In this document: positions 47,760 to 60,210 of the stretch, one piece after another | Layout: every line of letters begins with the position of its first letter | Position numbering within the stretch: the first letter of the stretch is position 1 | Origin: Anticarsia gemmatalis | Taxonomy: Eukaryota; Arthropoda; Insecta; Lepidoptera; Erebidae | Assembly (NCBI RefSeq): GCF_050436995.1 | Contig: NC_134763.1 | Coordinates: forward strand, 5,704,001 to 5,768,000 | Length of the DNA: 64,000 nucleotides | Direction: 5' to 3' | Notes under the pieces: generated by a model | Told to the model about the DNA's origin: nothing | The model's database searches: none | What the model saw: only the letters and a program-made list of their open reading frames with translations | Made by a program: the position numbers and the translations under genes

Positions 47760-49475
47760 ATGAGAAATGCATTTGTTGTTTTAGTTTCCTTATGTATTGG
47801 AGTAGCTTCCGGACTTATTGTGCCCCCGGGTGATTCAAAGGTGAGTAATAAACCAACTTTGTAATTTTGTTAAATAATATTTTAACTCTAATAAACTTTC
47901 TGCACGCGTGCAACTAAATTGTTTTATATAGAAGTTGAAGCTACACGCTAAAACAGTTACATTCTATTTCTATGACCGATATGCGGGCGCAATAGTTTTG
48001 TATGTGTAAAGTCTGTATTCATATATACTTCAGATATCGGTAAAGTAGTAACAATTTGGTGGAATAAGGGTGCACTACAGCATCCATACTTAATTTAATT
48101 ATTCATTAAACATTGTAATTCCGCTGCCAGTGGCGATGGACTTATTGCCATAGCACGGTATAATTAATTTACGTGGAATAAATTGGTCATTTTCGCAGTA
48201 TTATCGACTGTGTTTAACCATTCAATCTTTCTAGGTACAGTTAACTTTCACATTTTAAAAATAAATATTTATTACTTACAGAGCTCTCCAATGGCGAATG
48301 TTAAGCAGGACAAAGATGAATTCAAAAGTACTACTGAACTGTTACATATCAGTGTATTGTCCGACAACAGATCCGATGAGAAGGCACTCTACGAACACGC
48401 CAGTGATAAAGAAAACGTTCAAAACCAAAGAGCTTTTATCTACATCAATCAGAAATATAAGAAGCCTAGTCTTCATCAGTACTTCAGGCTAGCGCAAAAT
48501 GGCCCGGATCTCACGAGAAGTTTTCATTTACCACCGCCCATACCTCAAGCAGCTTTACAACGTCTTAACGACCCCTGTAAGTCTAATTTCGCCCCGGGTA
48601 AATCTCATTTCCAAGGATACAGTTTACTCGCTAAAACTCCTGATATAGCGTCATATTTTGCAACATCACCGAAAGATGTAAAGTGTGATAGCAAAGAACA
48701 CCCGTGTAAATATAACTGTAAAAGTGACGACAAAATAGAGAATTTAAAAACCATTTTAGGTGATCGACATGATTTCATAGAATTATTAAAGTTACCTCTA
48801 TTGAAACCTGTAAATAAAGTAAAGAAACCCGCAAAATATGACGGTATTCCAGGCACATTTTTTTTACCTGTCTATTATAAAAATCTCTTGAAACCACGTA
48901 TGTTCGGTAAGCCGCATAATTCAATGGCACCAATTTTAGTAGACGAGCGGAAAATAGATATGAGGAAACATTATGGCTTCAGTCCACCATATCGAACTAA
49001 AGATGCTAAAGGACTTCTACATAAGGCTCGTGACCCTAACTTTGAAGGTGACTTTGTTAACGATGACATTGACGCTTCACGAGTTTTTGAAAAAGCTGAC
49101 GATGGGGACAAATCGCTAGAAAAATACTTAAAGGACGCTTTGGAAGATCAGGTAACCACAAAAGAAAAAGCTATGAATGCAAATGATTGTAATTATATTG
49201 ACTGTGTTTTACATTCTCCAAAAACTTCTTCTAGAGTTGGAAATCAGAAAGAAAACCAAAAGCCGATATGTAGCTGTGGACAGTCGACCGATAAAACATT
49301 AACAAAAGATAGGCCAGAGAGAGGAGAAGGAATGATTAGCAACGGTTTTAAGACATCACTCGCACCCACAGATATTACTTACTATGAGCAAATATTAACA
49401 GAAGATTCCATTAACGACAGAAATAACCATGACGTCATGCTGTATAAGAAACTGAATAATTCGATAAATCTTTAG
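47760..49475 (+). CDS. Unrecognised secreted protein (2 exons, 424 aa)
   Basis: Exon 1, 47760-47840, encodes a signal peptide (MRNAFVVLVSLCIGVASG) and LIVPPGDSK. Exon 2, 48282-49475, adds 397 residues. The phase is 0 and the total is 1275 nt. The intron has GTGAGT and a good TTACTTACAG acceptor. The mature protein is basic-acidic mixed with nine cysteines, several paired closely (CDSKEHPCKYNC, CNYIDC, CSC). It is rich in Lys/Asp and contains PPPIPQAALQRL and DGIPGTFFLPVYYK. I recognise no domain. Exon 1 resembles the signal exon of the allergen-repeat gene just upstream, but the body does not. An internal donor at 49152 would allow splicing to two further exon-like segments (49681-49935, 50209-50340), so the C terminus is uncertain. 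Confidence 0.72.
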
Positions 49476-49680
49476 CCTTAAAAGAGACACCGATAATTTC
49501 TGCATTAGCTACCAAACAAGTTCTACAATAGTAATCCGTACGAGTAGAGTATATTGTAAAATCCGGTTTGATCGAATAGTAAAATGTAATTGGATGGCTG
49601 GACTACGCACAAAGTTTGTAATATAAAATTCTAAAAGTACAGTCGAAGAATACGCAGGTCTTGGAGCAACTATTTCACAG

Positions 49681-49935
49681 GAAAGTGCTCGGAGTGTAGA
49701 TCACGATAACGACTGCTCAAAGCTATCGCGATTGAGATCGCTGCGCGCGCATCCCCCTTCTTACCGGCGTTTGTTGCTCCGAGAAATGAAATGTAAACAC
49801 TGTAGAACGCCAACAGATGTCCAGATAGCCAATAGAGTCTTTAGAGAAATACAGCGTAGCCAGAAGGGACGCCACTCACACTTGTACGTTCTTACAGAAC
49901 CCCGCTTCTATTTTAAGTCTAGATTTAAGAACTAG
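49681..49935 (+). CDS. Possible alternative terminal exon of the unrecognised secreted-protein gene
   Basis: Directly after TATTTCACAG an 84-codon frame runs to a TAG at 49933-49935. Its composition is protein-like and basic (LSRLRSLRAHPPSYRRLLLR, MKCKHCRTPTDVQIANRVF, SHLYVLTEPRFYFKSRFKN) with one CxxC pair. The acceptor is phase 0 and matches the phase of an internal donor, GATCAG/GTAACC, at 49151/49152 in the preceding exon, giving a 401-aa isoform. It could instead belong to a separate gene or be a fragment. Confidence 0.42.
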   Translation, partial: ESARSVDHDNDCSKLSRLRSLRAHPPSYRRLLLREMKCKHCRTPTDVQIANRVFREIQRSQKGRHSHLYVLTEPRFYFKSRFKN

Positions 49936-50208
49936 TTTTATCTTTTATTGTGGAATGACTTACGGAAAATATATTATTTTAGTACATCAACTTTGAGTTT
50001 TATTTAACATTGATTTTTATTTGATAACGCAATACATTTATCAAAATATTTTACAGTTGCTGCGTTTCTGTAAAATTAATTTTAAAATAGACCGCACAGC
50101 ATGTTTTTTGAGGTGGTTGTAAATGTCGATTATATAATATTTCTGAAGTTCTCAGATGTTATATCTAGTTTCTTTATTTCCGTTACTTTCTTTTCTCTAT
50201 TTGCCCAG

Positions 50209-50340
50209 GGAGATGACTTCGCTCGGACCTCGGACATTGTTCGAAAATATTTGTACCTTCGAATGGACGATTTGACAGACTTCAGATATTCGATGTTTAT
50301 GTTTAGATACACGTATGAGTATTTATTTACTAAACTCTAG
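50209..50340 (+). CDS. Possible terminal exon with adjacent poly(A) signal
   Basis: A strong pyrimidine tract and CCCAG precede a 43-codon frame, GDDFARTSDIVRKYLYLRMD to YEYLFTKL, ending in TAG. AATAAA occurs 45 bases after the stop (50385-50390, with a second overlapping copy). It is the first canonical poly(A) hexamer downstream of 47.76 kb, supporting use as the last exon of that gene. Its phase (0) also fits the internal donor at 49151. Real coding use is uncertain; it may be untranslated. Confidence 0.38.
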   Translation, partial: GDDFARTSDIVRKYLYLRMDDLTDFRYSMFMFRYTYEYLFTKL

Positions 50341-53300
50341 CAAAACTTGTTTGCAAATAGTTTTGTAAATATTATTGCCGCGATAATAAATAAAAACAAA
50401 CTGATGCCATCACTGACATAGCCACATATTTTTCAAATGAGTAGGTAGTATTTTACTAACTAGCTAGCTAAATACTTTTATATGCCTGTGACTCCACTTC
50501 CTTGTAGGATCCCAGGAAATATATGCATCTCCCTGTTTATCGCTGTTCAAAAATAGTTAAGTAAATACAAACACATTTTCTCATGGCATATAACAATCAT
50601 TTAATTTTTGTACAAGGGCGCCCAATCGACCGTCGAGGGATGCTAGTGCTAGTCTATATTATTTCGATGAATTGATGATATCCTTAATGTATAATTAAGT
50701 AATAAAAATAAACTCTTAACAATAGTGCCAAATACATTTTTAAAAGGAAATTTCGTAGTTAGCAAGTCTTCAACAGGTTTCGAGTTGTAAACTTTCAGAA
50801 ATCGTGGAGCGTCATCTACGATCTCTGGGCGTACATATTTTATGTCACATAGCGCTTCCTTGTGAAACTGTGCGGGACTGGCAAATTTCCTGCTTACGCT
50901 TCGACTCCTATTTAATTATGTAGATGCGGATCATCGTTGCTATTTTCTTGTTTTATGACTGTGGAAATGACCCGCTTGAGTTTGACGTTATAACATCTTA
51001 ACATTATATTTTGGTCACATTATTTTTGCTAATTTGGTTTGGGTTTTTAATGCGCTGCTCAAGGAAAGTGAGACTGCGCTGCGTTGGGTAAAATTACAGA
51101 TAATGAATTTGAATATTATACTTTATTCTACCTGAAAGAACAATATAGCAGTGGATATGGTACGCTACTGTTTAGTTCTGGTTCTTGAGTAGGTCAACAA
51201 CATACCTATTTATAACAATCAATACACCACATTTTAGATTACGGCTTTAAAAAAAAATCTATAAAGCCATGGAATATTGCGGCAAAAAAAACCTTGTAGA
51301 GAAAAAAGTGACAAGCCTAAGGTTTTCGGCAAAATTCCACGAAAATATCTTCACAGATAGAACAAAGCGATGGAACGTTGGGATCCTCCTTCACGATAAA
51401 TTCAATATTAAAAATGATCTGTTCAATATTTGAATGGAATTTATACTTTATTCCGATATTTTATTAGTACGTACAATAAAATAGATTGTGAATAAAATCA
51501 TAGAAAAAGATGACGGCTATAAAATTAAATTTTTGTTAAGAAACAATAGTTTGACTGAACTACTAGAGGTAAGTAATAGTAAGTATAAAACAAGACAATC
51601 GGATTCCGTTAAAACATATCTGGTTGGGAAATAAATGTTGAAATTAGGTAAATATTTTACACACGTAGTGTAATTAGTTTCTTAATGAGCACGGATATTC
51701 ATTATCTCATCTCATTATTTCTATATTTTGTATATAACATCTTCTTGTCCGACATAGTTTAATTTTACACTAATAAAAACACTAGAAAAGTAAAAAGTAA
51801 CCAGTAAACCGTATTCTTGAAACCTAGTACCAAAGAATCATTCACACGTATTCTTAAAGTCAGTATAGTAAAATGAGTAGACAGTGTCTCCCGTTAACCG
51901 GTAGCCAGAGTTATTCGTGACCTATCTGCGCTACATCGCTGGCTGTCATCTACTTCGCAACCCCACCCGCCCTTTGAGAGGGGGTGTTATTAGAAATTAG
52001 CTATCAACTTATGCAACACTGTTATGGATCATTATTTAAAATTAGTTTTCGTTTACCACAAAACTGTTCTTCTCAAATTCGTAATATTTTCGTTTTAGCA
52101 TGTAATTCATCGTCTACATTATTCAAGGCAAAATAATAGTATGTTGTTATATATCATTATTCCATACAATTACATGTCTTTTCATTAAGTCTTATTTTGT
52201 CAACAATAAACGACAAATTACACATCACTCTTGTGTGGGTGATGTAACTCAATTATCTCATAATCATAATATTATTTTAACGATGTAAACAAAGAGAGTT
52301 ACTATTTTATTGTATGTACACGGACAAATTGATTTCTATAACGCAACAAAATAATGTATGTTAAAGAAAATATCGTTGCGAAAAACGGCTGTCCAAGAAA
52401 GAAATTTCAAATACAGTTTATACCTTTATTTGTGAGATTTTATTTTAAGCCAGTTACTCAGACTGATTTGATTAGTTTTAGGTCTTTACTGTGTTAGTAA
52501 TAAAAATGTTAATTAAATTATTGGTCCTATACAATTTTATCCACACGAGGAACAAAATCTCAATTGCAAAATACAGGCGTCAATGCCCTAGCAGTGTTTC
52601 AATATCAGGCCGTCACGCACGATTGATTGATGGGCTCTATTGAAATAAGTCGATAAGAAATTCTACACCAATTTACTTTCCTATTTAGTGACTACCCTCA
52701 AATTTGCTTATAAATAACATTTTTTAGGCTAATGCTGAAACGATTAAGGTCAATTTTGATTAAACATTATGACCCTTGTCGAGTTCTGTTATGATTTGCC
52801 GATCTGATATTTTGTTGTAATTGAGTTTTTGCGAACATTTTATAATTATGAAAGACACCTTCTAAGGAACATACATACAAAATATACAAAAATAATTCGC
52901 CCACGACCGATCACATAGCAACCCCTTAATTTGATCGAAATAATGGCATTGTGAAATATAGATATAACATGATCTAAGTTTGATCATAGTTCAGCACTAA
53001 TTGTGAAAGTTCAAGTTGCTTCGTATCGAATTTTTGTAAAGTGATCCTGAGCCCGGCTCGAACTAACAAAGGATAACAACCTTCACATAACCACAACGTT
53101 TAGAGAGTTTCTAATACGGGATCTCCAAGTTGTGCTCAAGTTGCATGCTAAAAGCATTTTATTTTACTGCAACACATGTTTGGTAGTCGTTACCGAAGTT
53201 TCTCATGTTCTGTGAACCTGAGACGCGCGCGAAGTAGACGCGCGTTACAATTAAGCACTCGAGTTTTCGAGTTCACTTGTAAGATAACAAGCATTGTACA

Positions 53301-53351
53301 GCAATCGTAGAATCGCACACAGCTGTCAGAGCGACTGACATGTACACTTCC

Positions 53352-53389
53352 ATGAAGGTACAGTCGGGCAGAAATTCCCTTTGTGCCAC
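53352..53389 (+). promoter_or_regulatory. Candidate first exon end with strong splice donor
   Basis: ATGAAGGTACAGTCGGGCAG lies in a GC-richer tract and runs without a stop to CCAC/GTAAGTAAG, a near-ideal donor, at 53389/53390. If translated the exon would contribute about 12 residues in phase 2. No acceptor partner could be chosen, and the ATG may simply be in a 5' UTR. Confidence 0.28.
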
Positions 53390-54072
53390 GTAAGTAAGCG
53401 TTTTAGAGGCAAAGTATGAATAGGGTCTGACAGATGTATAGTGTGCACTCCTGTAATTTAGGGCTTCTACGTGCTTAGTGACGGTCAGATTAAGTTCAAC
53501 TTTGTTTCCCGACGTATTCTCGGAACCGTTTGCCGACGAAATAAGTTTTGAGCATGTGATTAATTATTTCATACGAATTACTCTCGGCCGCTTGATTCTG
53601 CCGCGGGCACGCTCTTCACTCGCGTTTAGTGATTTTCGCTTTAAAACGCGGTACTCGCTCGCGTTTTACTATCGTTATAATTGCATTTTCGTTAAATTAT
53701 TCCACATACTCATTAAATTATTAATAAAATGTTACAGCTACGAATTAATTTGTGACTTTATGATGTCGTTAACCTTATCACTGTTTGATGAACAATATGA
53801 AATTAAACGAAATTGTATGATTTAATGTCAAAACTGATGCAAAGTTGTTTAATTAATTAAAACAGTGTTAAATGGTAAATAATATTTTAGGTAAACAGTA
53901 CATCAAGTTGCTACCAGTGAAGTCGTGTTATAGAAGTGTGATTTTTATATTTATAACCAGCTCACATTGGAATGCAAGCGAGGAACTAAAAAAAGGAAAT
54001 TTCGTACTCGCTGGCGGCGGCGGTAGCGGCGAGAGACGGAGCGGGCGCGGCGTGCAGTGCATGCTATGCGGC

Positions 54073-54112
54073 ACGGTACGACGCGGTGCGACGCGGCGCG
54101 ATGCGGTGCGAC
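54073..54112 (+). repeat. 10-bp GC-rich tandem repeat, four copies
   Basis: ACGGTACGAC, GCGGTGCGAC, GCGGCGCGAT and GCGGTGCGAC follow one another without gaps inside a CpG-rich tract beginning near 54010 (CTGGCGGCGGCGGTAGCGGC). No coding role is apparent. Confidence 0.7.
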
Positions 54113-54639
54113 GGGATGTTTCACACAGTAATGAAATATTTTATTGCACGGCGTAACAAAGGCTCCGCGGAATTCCAACTGAGACCTTACACAACAATGT
54201 ACTCAGATTTTTAGTAATTCGCAAGTGCAAAGGGGTTTTATGCGTTCTGTTTTAGTTTACACGTATGTGTGTCATTTCAAACAACTGTGATGACTTTGTG
54301 GCCACAAAATATTACAAGTACGGATATAAAAATGGTATTTTTGAAACTGTATGCCGAATGTCGGGACAACAAAACCTTGTTTTTGGTAGTTAAAGGCAGG
54401 AACTCAAGAAAGTTATTTACCAAAATTTATTTTAGTATTGTTTAAGTGTAAAAAAAACACTACTTTAAAAGTAACTAAATATATATTTTAAAGTCCAGAA
54501 TTGAGAATTGCAACCGTGCCGATTAGAATAGAAAAATCGGTAGTCCAAAATCATTCCACATAGATCGAGTGGCGTAAAAATGACGCTTTTTCAAATTCCA
54601 TATGAATTAGAGTGTCCGTTTGTTACACCGCTACAGCCG

Positions 54640-54740
54640 ATATTGCCTAATCGATGATTGACGACCACTCAGTGATTTAATTCAAGTGTTTGGTGGATCG
54701 GGAGCTATTTGCAAATGGGTTGCGGTCTGTGGTGGCACCG
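54640..54740. promoter_or_regulatory. Enhancer-like motif cluster (PBX/Hox, NK2, POU, RUNX)
   Basis: Within 100 bases lie CTAATCGATGATTGAC (PBX/exd-Hox type, about 54647-54662), TCAAGTG (NK2 type, 54682-54688), TATTTGCAAAT (POU-like palindrome, 54706-54716) and TGTGGT (RUNX, 54728-54733). A role as a cis-regulatory module is inferred from motif density alone. Confidence 0.35.
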
Positions 54741-56084
54741 CACGCTCATGCGGGCTCTTCTAAAACGAAATAATCTCATTTCAATTGATTTATTTATTTC
54801 CAATGTTTATGATTAGTTGTTGGTTCCCGATTTGTTGTGTAGATGTGTGATTCAATGGGTATGATGAATGAAATTAGGCTTTAAGGGCAATTTTAACTAA
54901 TTGAAATTGGATTCATTGTATCGCGATGCTATGCCTGCCTACCTTTTTCAGCGTAGTCGCATATACTTACGTACATAAAATGCAAAAATATAAGCAGAGA
55001 AATTCCCCGTTTCACAGAACAAGGAAACTTTTTTTTCGGTTAGTTGTAATTTAAACAAACAAAAGGATACGTCAGAACGTTAACCGTTTTATAGTAAACC
55101 GTTAGTTTTCATATTACAAAAACACATATTGCAAGCAGTTCGTATAGACACAATAAACAAGAAAAACAATCTCCAGGAACTTGATCTTTGGCAGACAAAG
55201 GCTCATAGTGACGGTGCCATGCGGTTATGAACTCGCGGCTGTGCTTTGCATTAAACAGTACTTTAATAAAATGTAAAAAGCATCGTCGCTCCGGGACGCA
55301 AAATTGAATATTTCGTCGGGTTCGTTTACTTCAGTCCAGCAAACTAGATGAGCTTGCCTCATTGACTTCGGACTCAATAACCGGCTACAATTGTGGGGAC
55401 ACTAGGGACGTGGACTTGTTTCTCGTTAAGCCGAATTCGCAGCCGAATTTTGTGTAGCATTAGTTTCATAATAGGGTATGTATTAATAAGCAAAATCAGC
55501 CAACTCTCCAGAGTAACGTCTAAAACCACAATCAGTGTCGGTGAACAAAAATGTTTGGCACTGAATCTGGCTTCGTACAAAGTTTAATCGTATATTTGGG
55601 AGCATAACAATACTGGCGCGGGAACGATATTGCCTGTGCATTGTAACTTTGATCTAGCTCTTTGTTGCGTTATGAAACTATGCAGTATATATACTTCAGA
55701 TAGCCAGTTTGGTGTGCCGGAGTGCATAATGCAACGTTTATGCATTCGGAACATCCTTCTCGTGTATCGGGTTGTTAGCAGCGTAACTCAGTCTTATCTC
55801 GCGATTGAGTTACTTACGCTCCGTAGGAAAGAGTTTATAACGGCAGTTGGCCACTCGGAGGAGGTTGCATTTTATTTGTTCCAAAGTATTTTCTAACTAA
55901 GCGGTGGACTTGCGAAACTCAAAACGCGCTGAAATTGAGCAGTGTTTGATTTGGGCACGTTCAATTCAAAATCTATTTTCATTTCCTGGCCCGAATCCAT
56001 TTCCATTTTCATTTGGCTTCTGTCGCTCTTGATGTATTGATTACTCACTTAACATTTAGAAATTACCGTAGCGCCTCGTCGGGT

Positions 56085-56240
56085 TTGATTGCAAATTGCA
56101 TGCCGCTGCCAATTTGTTTATATAGATTGGGTAATCATTAATTAGGTAATCAAATATGAATGTGTATTATATAGTGGTAGTATAGATTGATCAATTAATG
56201 AAATGTAAGCTGTATATTAATGTAATTACGCCATTACATT
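56085..56240. promoter_or_regulatory. Homeodomain (TAAT) motif cluster
   Basis: GGGTAATCATTAATTAGGTA and the following ATCAAAT place four ATTA/TAAT cores within about 25 bases (56130-56155). Further sites follow in GATCAATTAATG (about 56188) and TTAATGTAATTACG (about 56218). The density exceeds the surroundings and suggests a homeodomain-responsive element, unproven. Confidence 0.35.
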
Positions 56241-56825
56241 ATTCAAGCACCACTAAGATGTTAAACAAGTTTATATAGGGCTTTCTGCAAAAAGTTGTGA
56301 TTTCATCGCGACCGCAGTAACTTCACTTTGATGAGAAAGTTGTTTAAAAGTGAGTTGCAAGTTGCAAGTAAGATCTTTAAGTAAATAGAGGCGCAATGAA
56401 TCACGGGTAACCGTTTTCCGATAAGGAGTGGGCTCTCGCTGGCCCGATAGTTGGCGAGCCCTGTTTTATTGTGCCACTATTTTCACTCTATCGCCAGTGA
56501 ACGCAGCTCGGGCGGAAACTGAGATAAAGTCGCGACCTCACTGTAATATACAACCCCCTGTGTACGACTAGTCCGCTGCCAGGCTACCGACTCAACCGAC
56601 TCCACCGACTGCGCGGTCCAAACTAACTTTTAGACAATGCATCATTTAATAAATTTACAGATATGACTCGCAAGTGATGCGATTACATGCATTCAATTAG
56701 ATCAAATTACCGTTCGATGTCGTAGTCAACTTTAGTTATAATCAGCTTATGGAACACATTAAAGGACAATGTAGAAAACTTATTACTAACATAAACAAAG
56801 GTATCTCACCGTAAATCTATACTAA

Positions 56826-57089
56826 TCTATACTAATATTATAAAGCTGAAGAGTTTGTTTGTTTGATTGTTTGATTGTTTGTTTGTTTGAACGCACTAAT
56901 CTCGGGAACTACTGGTCCGATTTGAAAAATTCTTTCAGTGTTAGATAGCCCGTTTATCGAGGAAGGCTATAGGCTATATATAATCACGCTACGACCAATA
57001 GGAGCAGAGTACCAGTAAGAAATATCACAAAAACGGGGAAAATTATGATTCTCTTATGTGACGCAAGCGAAGTTGCGCGGGTCAGCTAG
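56826..57089 (+). mobile_element. Non-autonomous Helitron-like element, second copy
   Basis: It begins A/TCTATACTAATATTATAAAG, has a GTTTGTTTGATT microsatellite, and ends CGCAAGCGAAGTTGCG then CGGGTCAGCTAG/T. It matches the element in PPP4R3 intron 6 along its whole length in the opposite orientation. A short duplication of TCTATACTAA immediately precedes it (from about 56816). Confidence 0.78.
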
Positions 57090-58459
57090 TCTATATTATA
57101 ATGGATAATTCTACAACTAATCTGTAGTCTTGTTCAGTAGCGAACACATTCATTTCAGTGTAGTTCAACAACTATTGTTACAATTCGTTTCTTCGACTAT
57201 TATTCTTTGAGACGGTGTTCCTACGAGTTTAGACTCGATATTTTCTTAAGAATTTACGCAGAGATTGTATCGGGAAGTGCCAGTACCTACGTTACTAGAA
57301 TGTATCGGATTTTACACAACTTTATGTATGGCGTGTCATTGACCTCGCGGTTTTTGGTGAATGTCACTGTATGGATAAGTGGATAAAGCAGGGATGGAAT
57401 GTATTGTTAATGGGTGGTGCAAAATGACTGACTAATGCATTCAACCACAGCAATATTTCCTGCTTATATTTACACAATACGACTCCCTACACATAATAAA
57501 GATTAATGAAGTTCACTTTACAATTAGCAATCCTTCATCAATTGTTTCCGAATACTGTTATTTGGAAATCCAGACATTTAGACCTTTAGTACAAAATAAT
57601 AAACAATAGAAAGTACCCAGATAAATAAGGTACAGCAAACAAAAATTCATTGTCCAGATTGAGCACAAAGCCAGACAAGACAACCCAACATCAGATCTAT
57701 TCAAATAAAACTCCTGATATCCGTGAATAAAGCAGGAAAATTCTCACTATCCGAGATAGTCAAGATAAGCTTATATACGGTAGGTAGGAGCCACAATGGT
57801 ACATTTGCATGGCGTTTGTGAGATCATGCCATTCGGAAACTGAGAAGGGTTCGAGTAAAAGTAACAAGGGTTAATGTACGATACCACATATTTCCAATAC
57901 ACTGGATTACTATAAAAGTTCAAAAGATGTTTGTGAGCTCGCCTTACTGTCCTCGGGCGATATTGCGACATATATAACATGTTTTCTGGAGTCCGCGTCA
58001 AGCTGATCGTCGCGACGCTTTAAATAATGGAATGCACTCGCGAATACTGTCTTTGGACACTATTGAACTCGATGCTTTATTTACTCTTCTCAAATGGTAA
58101 CGACGAAGCTGTTTGACGACTAAAAGTGATCGATTGACTTCTTGTCGTGCTATCAAACTACTTCACTTTGTTTTATACAGGAATTCGTGTATATGTATCC
58201 ATCCATCGCTCGAATCAGTAAAGTGTACTTTATTAAAGTAAACGCATGTTTTTTATTCTTAATGTACTTCGAAATAAAAGATCATGCGCCTACAAATTTA
58301 TACAAGGCCTTTATTATGTTTAGTCCGTACTTATTTGTGCTAACATTCGCGTGAGACAATACTGCACCGCGTTTCCACCGACACTCTTTATATTATAAAG
58401 TTTTCTAATAAAACTGTCGATGAACACGAATTGGCTTCTTTTGATGAAAAACCAACCTG

Positions 58460-58484
58460 TAATACGGATTGCTCATCCGTATTA
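58460..58484. repeat. Perfect short stem-loop
   Basis: TAATACGGAT, a five-base loop TGCTC, and ATCCGTATTA form a perfect 10-bp stem. It is not next to a gene end I can identify, so a terminator or binding role is not claimed. Confidence 0.6.
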
Positions 58485-58644
58485 ACTTGACTCTCGTATA
58501 TATTCTCGAAACCTTTAATACCCAATCTCTGCCAAAGACAGAGAAATGAATCAAATTTTTAAGGTAACTCCTATGATATAAAGTATCTAAAAATATTTTT
58601 TTTAATAAAGATTTTATTATTAACTTCGGCTTAAATAAGTTTTC

Positions 58645-58819
58645 AGTTATGCGATTCTCTACCACTATCGTCTCCCGACAACTGGCTAGCTATCGAGAAA
58701 TTTAATATGAAAATCTAATCAGCGCCCCTAACGAGCGTCGTATGAACTATTTTGGCAGTACATTTTAAATGTAAAATTTTCGATACTTGACATTACCGAA
58801 TGTAGAGGATCACGTTACT
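58645..58819. mobile_element. MITE family A, copy 1
   Basis: The left end AGTTATGCGATTCTCTAC pairs with the right end GTAGAGGATCACGTTACT (four mismatches). The interior shares TGGCTAGCTATCGAGAAATT and a TTTCGATACTTGAC-type block with the copy at 61.47 kb. The length is about 175 bp and there is no coding capacity. Confidence 0.7.
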
Positions 58820-60039
58820 TGGATCAGTCTATACGATGTTTTGTACGAAAATAAACAATGTTAATCGATATCCTTAACAATATTATTTCTCCCAGTGACA
58901 AAACTGACTATTAGCCAATGCTGTGCACTAAGGTAACCCTGAGAAGTATCAAATTTTCGGCCCCTGAACTGACGAACTACCTAATTAGTCAAACAATAAC
59001 TTAACCACACCTAGTTTTGTTTAGGTTTAATAAGGCAGAATAAATGATTAAAATCTTTGTAAAGAGTACTTTATCCAGTCCCAAGCAAGCATAGTCTATG
59101 AAGTAAAGAATGCTTTCCGAGTATGAACTGAAAGCACGGTCACTAAGGAATAAAGAAGCCTTTGAATGATACTAGGAACTTGCTGGAATGTCTACGAGTG
59201 AACTTATAATTAAAATAATAATATTTGTAGTTGCTAAAGAGCCGGCTTCATTCACGGCTCAAAGACTTTCTTAGTTATATTCTTCTTAGATTTTAGCTCT
59301 TGACTTTTATAATCTTTAACTCGAAGCTTATTAAATTAAGCTTCTGTTAGAGGTTGCTTCTGTGTATCGCGTATAGATATAATACCTACGTGATTAATAA
59401 AAATATATCCGGAATGAATTTCTTCATATTTTGTCGTAATTAGCCGACCCGTATGATTTCTATTTTTTGTACTTAGGTAGTGAAATCGAATAAGATAAAA
59501 ACCAGATTTACAGGATTTCTTACTCTCGTTACGACGCGAGGACCACTTAATGGTCAAATGTGCAATTGTTTCACTTTTAATTTAATCAAGCTAATCATTA
59601 TTTTTGCCAATTAAGTGTTAACTAGATGTCTTTTAAAAAAACTGGACAAGGAAAGCAGAAAATAAATCAGATCGGAAAGCGATGGGAGATCATTTGCCCA
59701 GTGACCAGAAGTGGGCGAAAAGCTAATTTAAAGACGTTTTCCTTTACTGCATTCTTAAGATCTATATTAGTCTTTTATTCAGATATACATTAACTTTAAA
59801 ACTTCAGTTAGCATCAGATCACCGGAATGCAATTCAACTAGCATTTTATTTTACGGCAATTTACTCCGTAGCAAACGCGTATCGCTTAGAGGGATTGCAT
59901 TACCCAGATACAGCCGTCAACCTAATTCTGCCGAGCTATTGTACGAAGCCATTTTTATTTCTACATTGTTTTTCTACGTGACAGTGCGATAAATAAATAC
60001 TTCATTTTTAAATTAAATAATTTATAACTCTAGTAATTT

Positions 60040-60210
60040 AAGGGCCAGTTTCAACGCTTATGATTGTCTAGGCCTGTATGACGGTAAACACATGAAAATA
60101 CCTGTCAAAATTCTCTCTGAAACTTACTCAGAAATTCTTGGTAAGGGCTTATTTATAACCTAGACATACAGCTTGGAGTTCAGTAACGTATCTGTTAAAA
60201 ATTAGCCCTT
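60040..60210. mobile_element. MITE-like inverted-repeat element
   Basis: The ends AAGGGCCAGTTT and AAATTAGCCCTT are near-perfect inverted repeats. Internal TTGTCTAGG and CCTAGACAT also pair. About 171 bp, no ORF and no certain target duplication. Confidence 0.45.

Noticed and set aside
53478..53825. 115-codon plus-strand frame in the CpG-rich region
   Set aside because: Composition is that of translated AT-rich DNA, with no domain; the tract looks more like regulatory or 5' UTR sequence.
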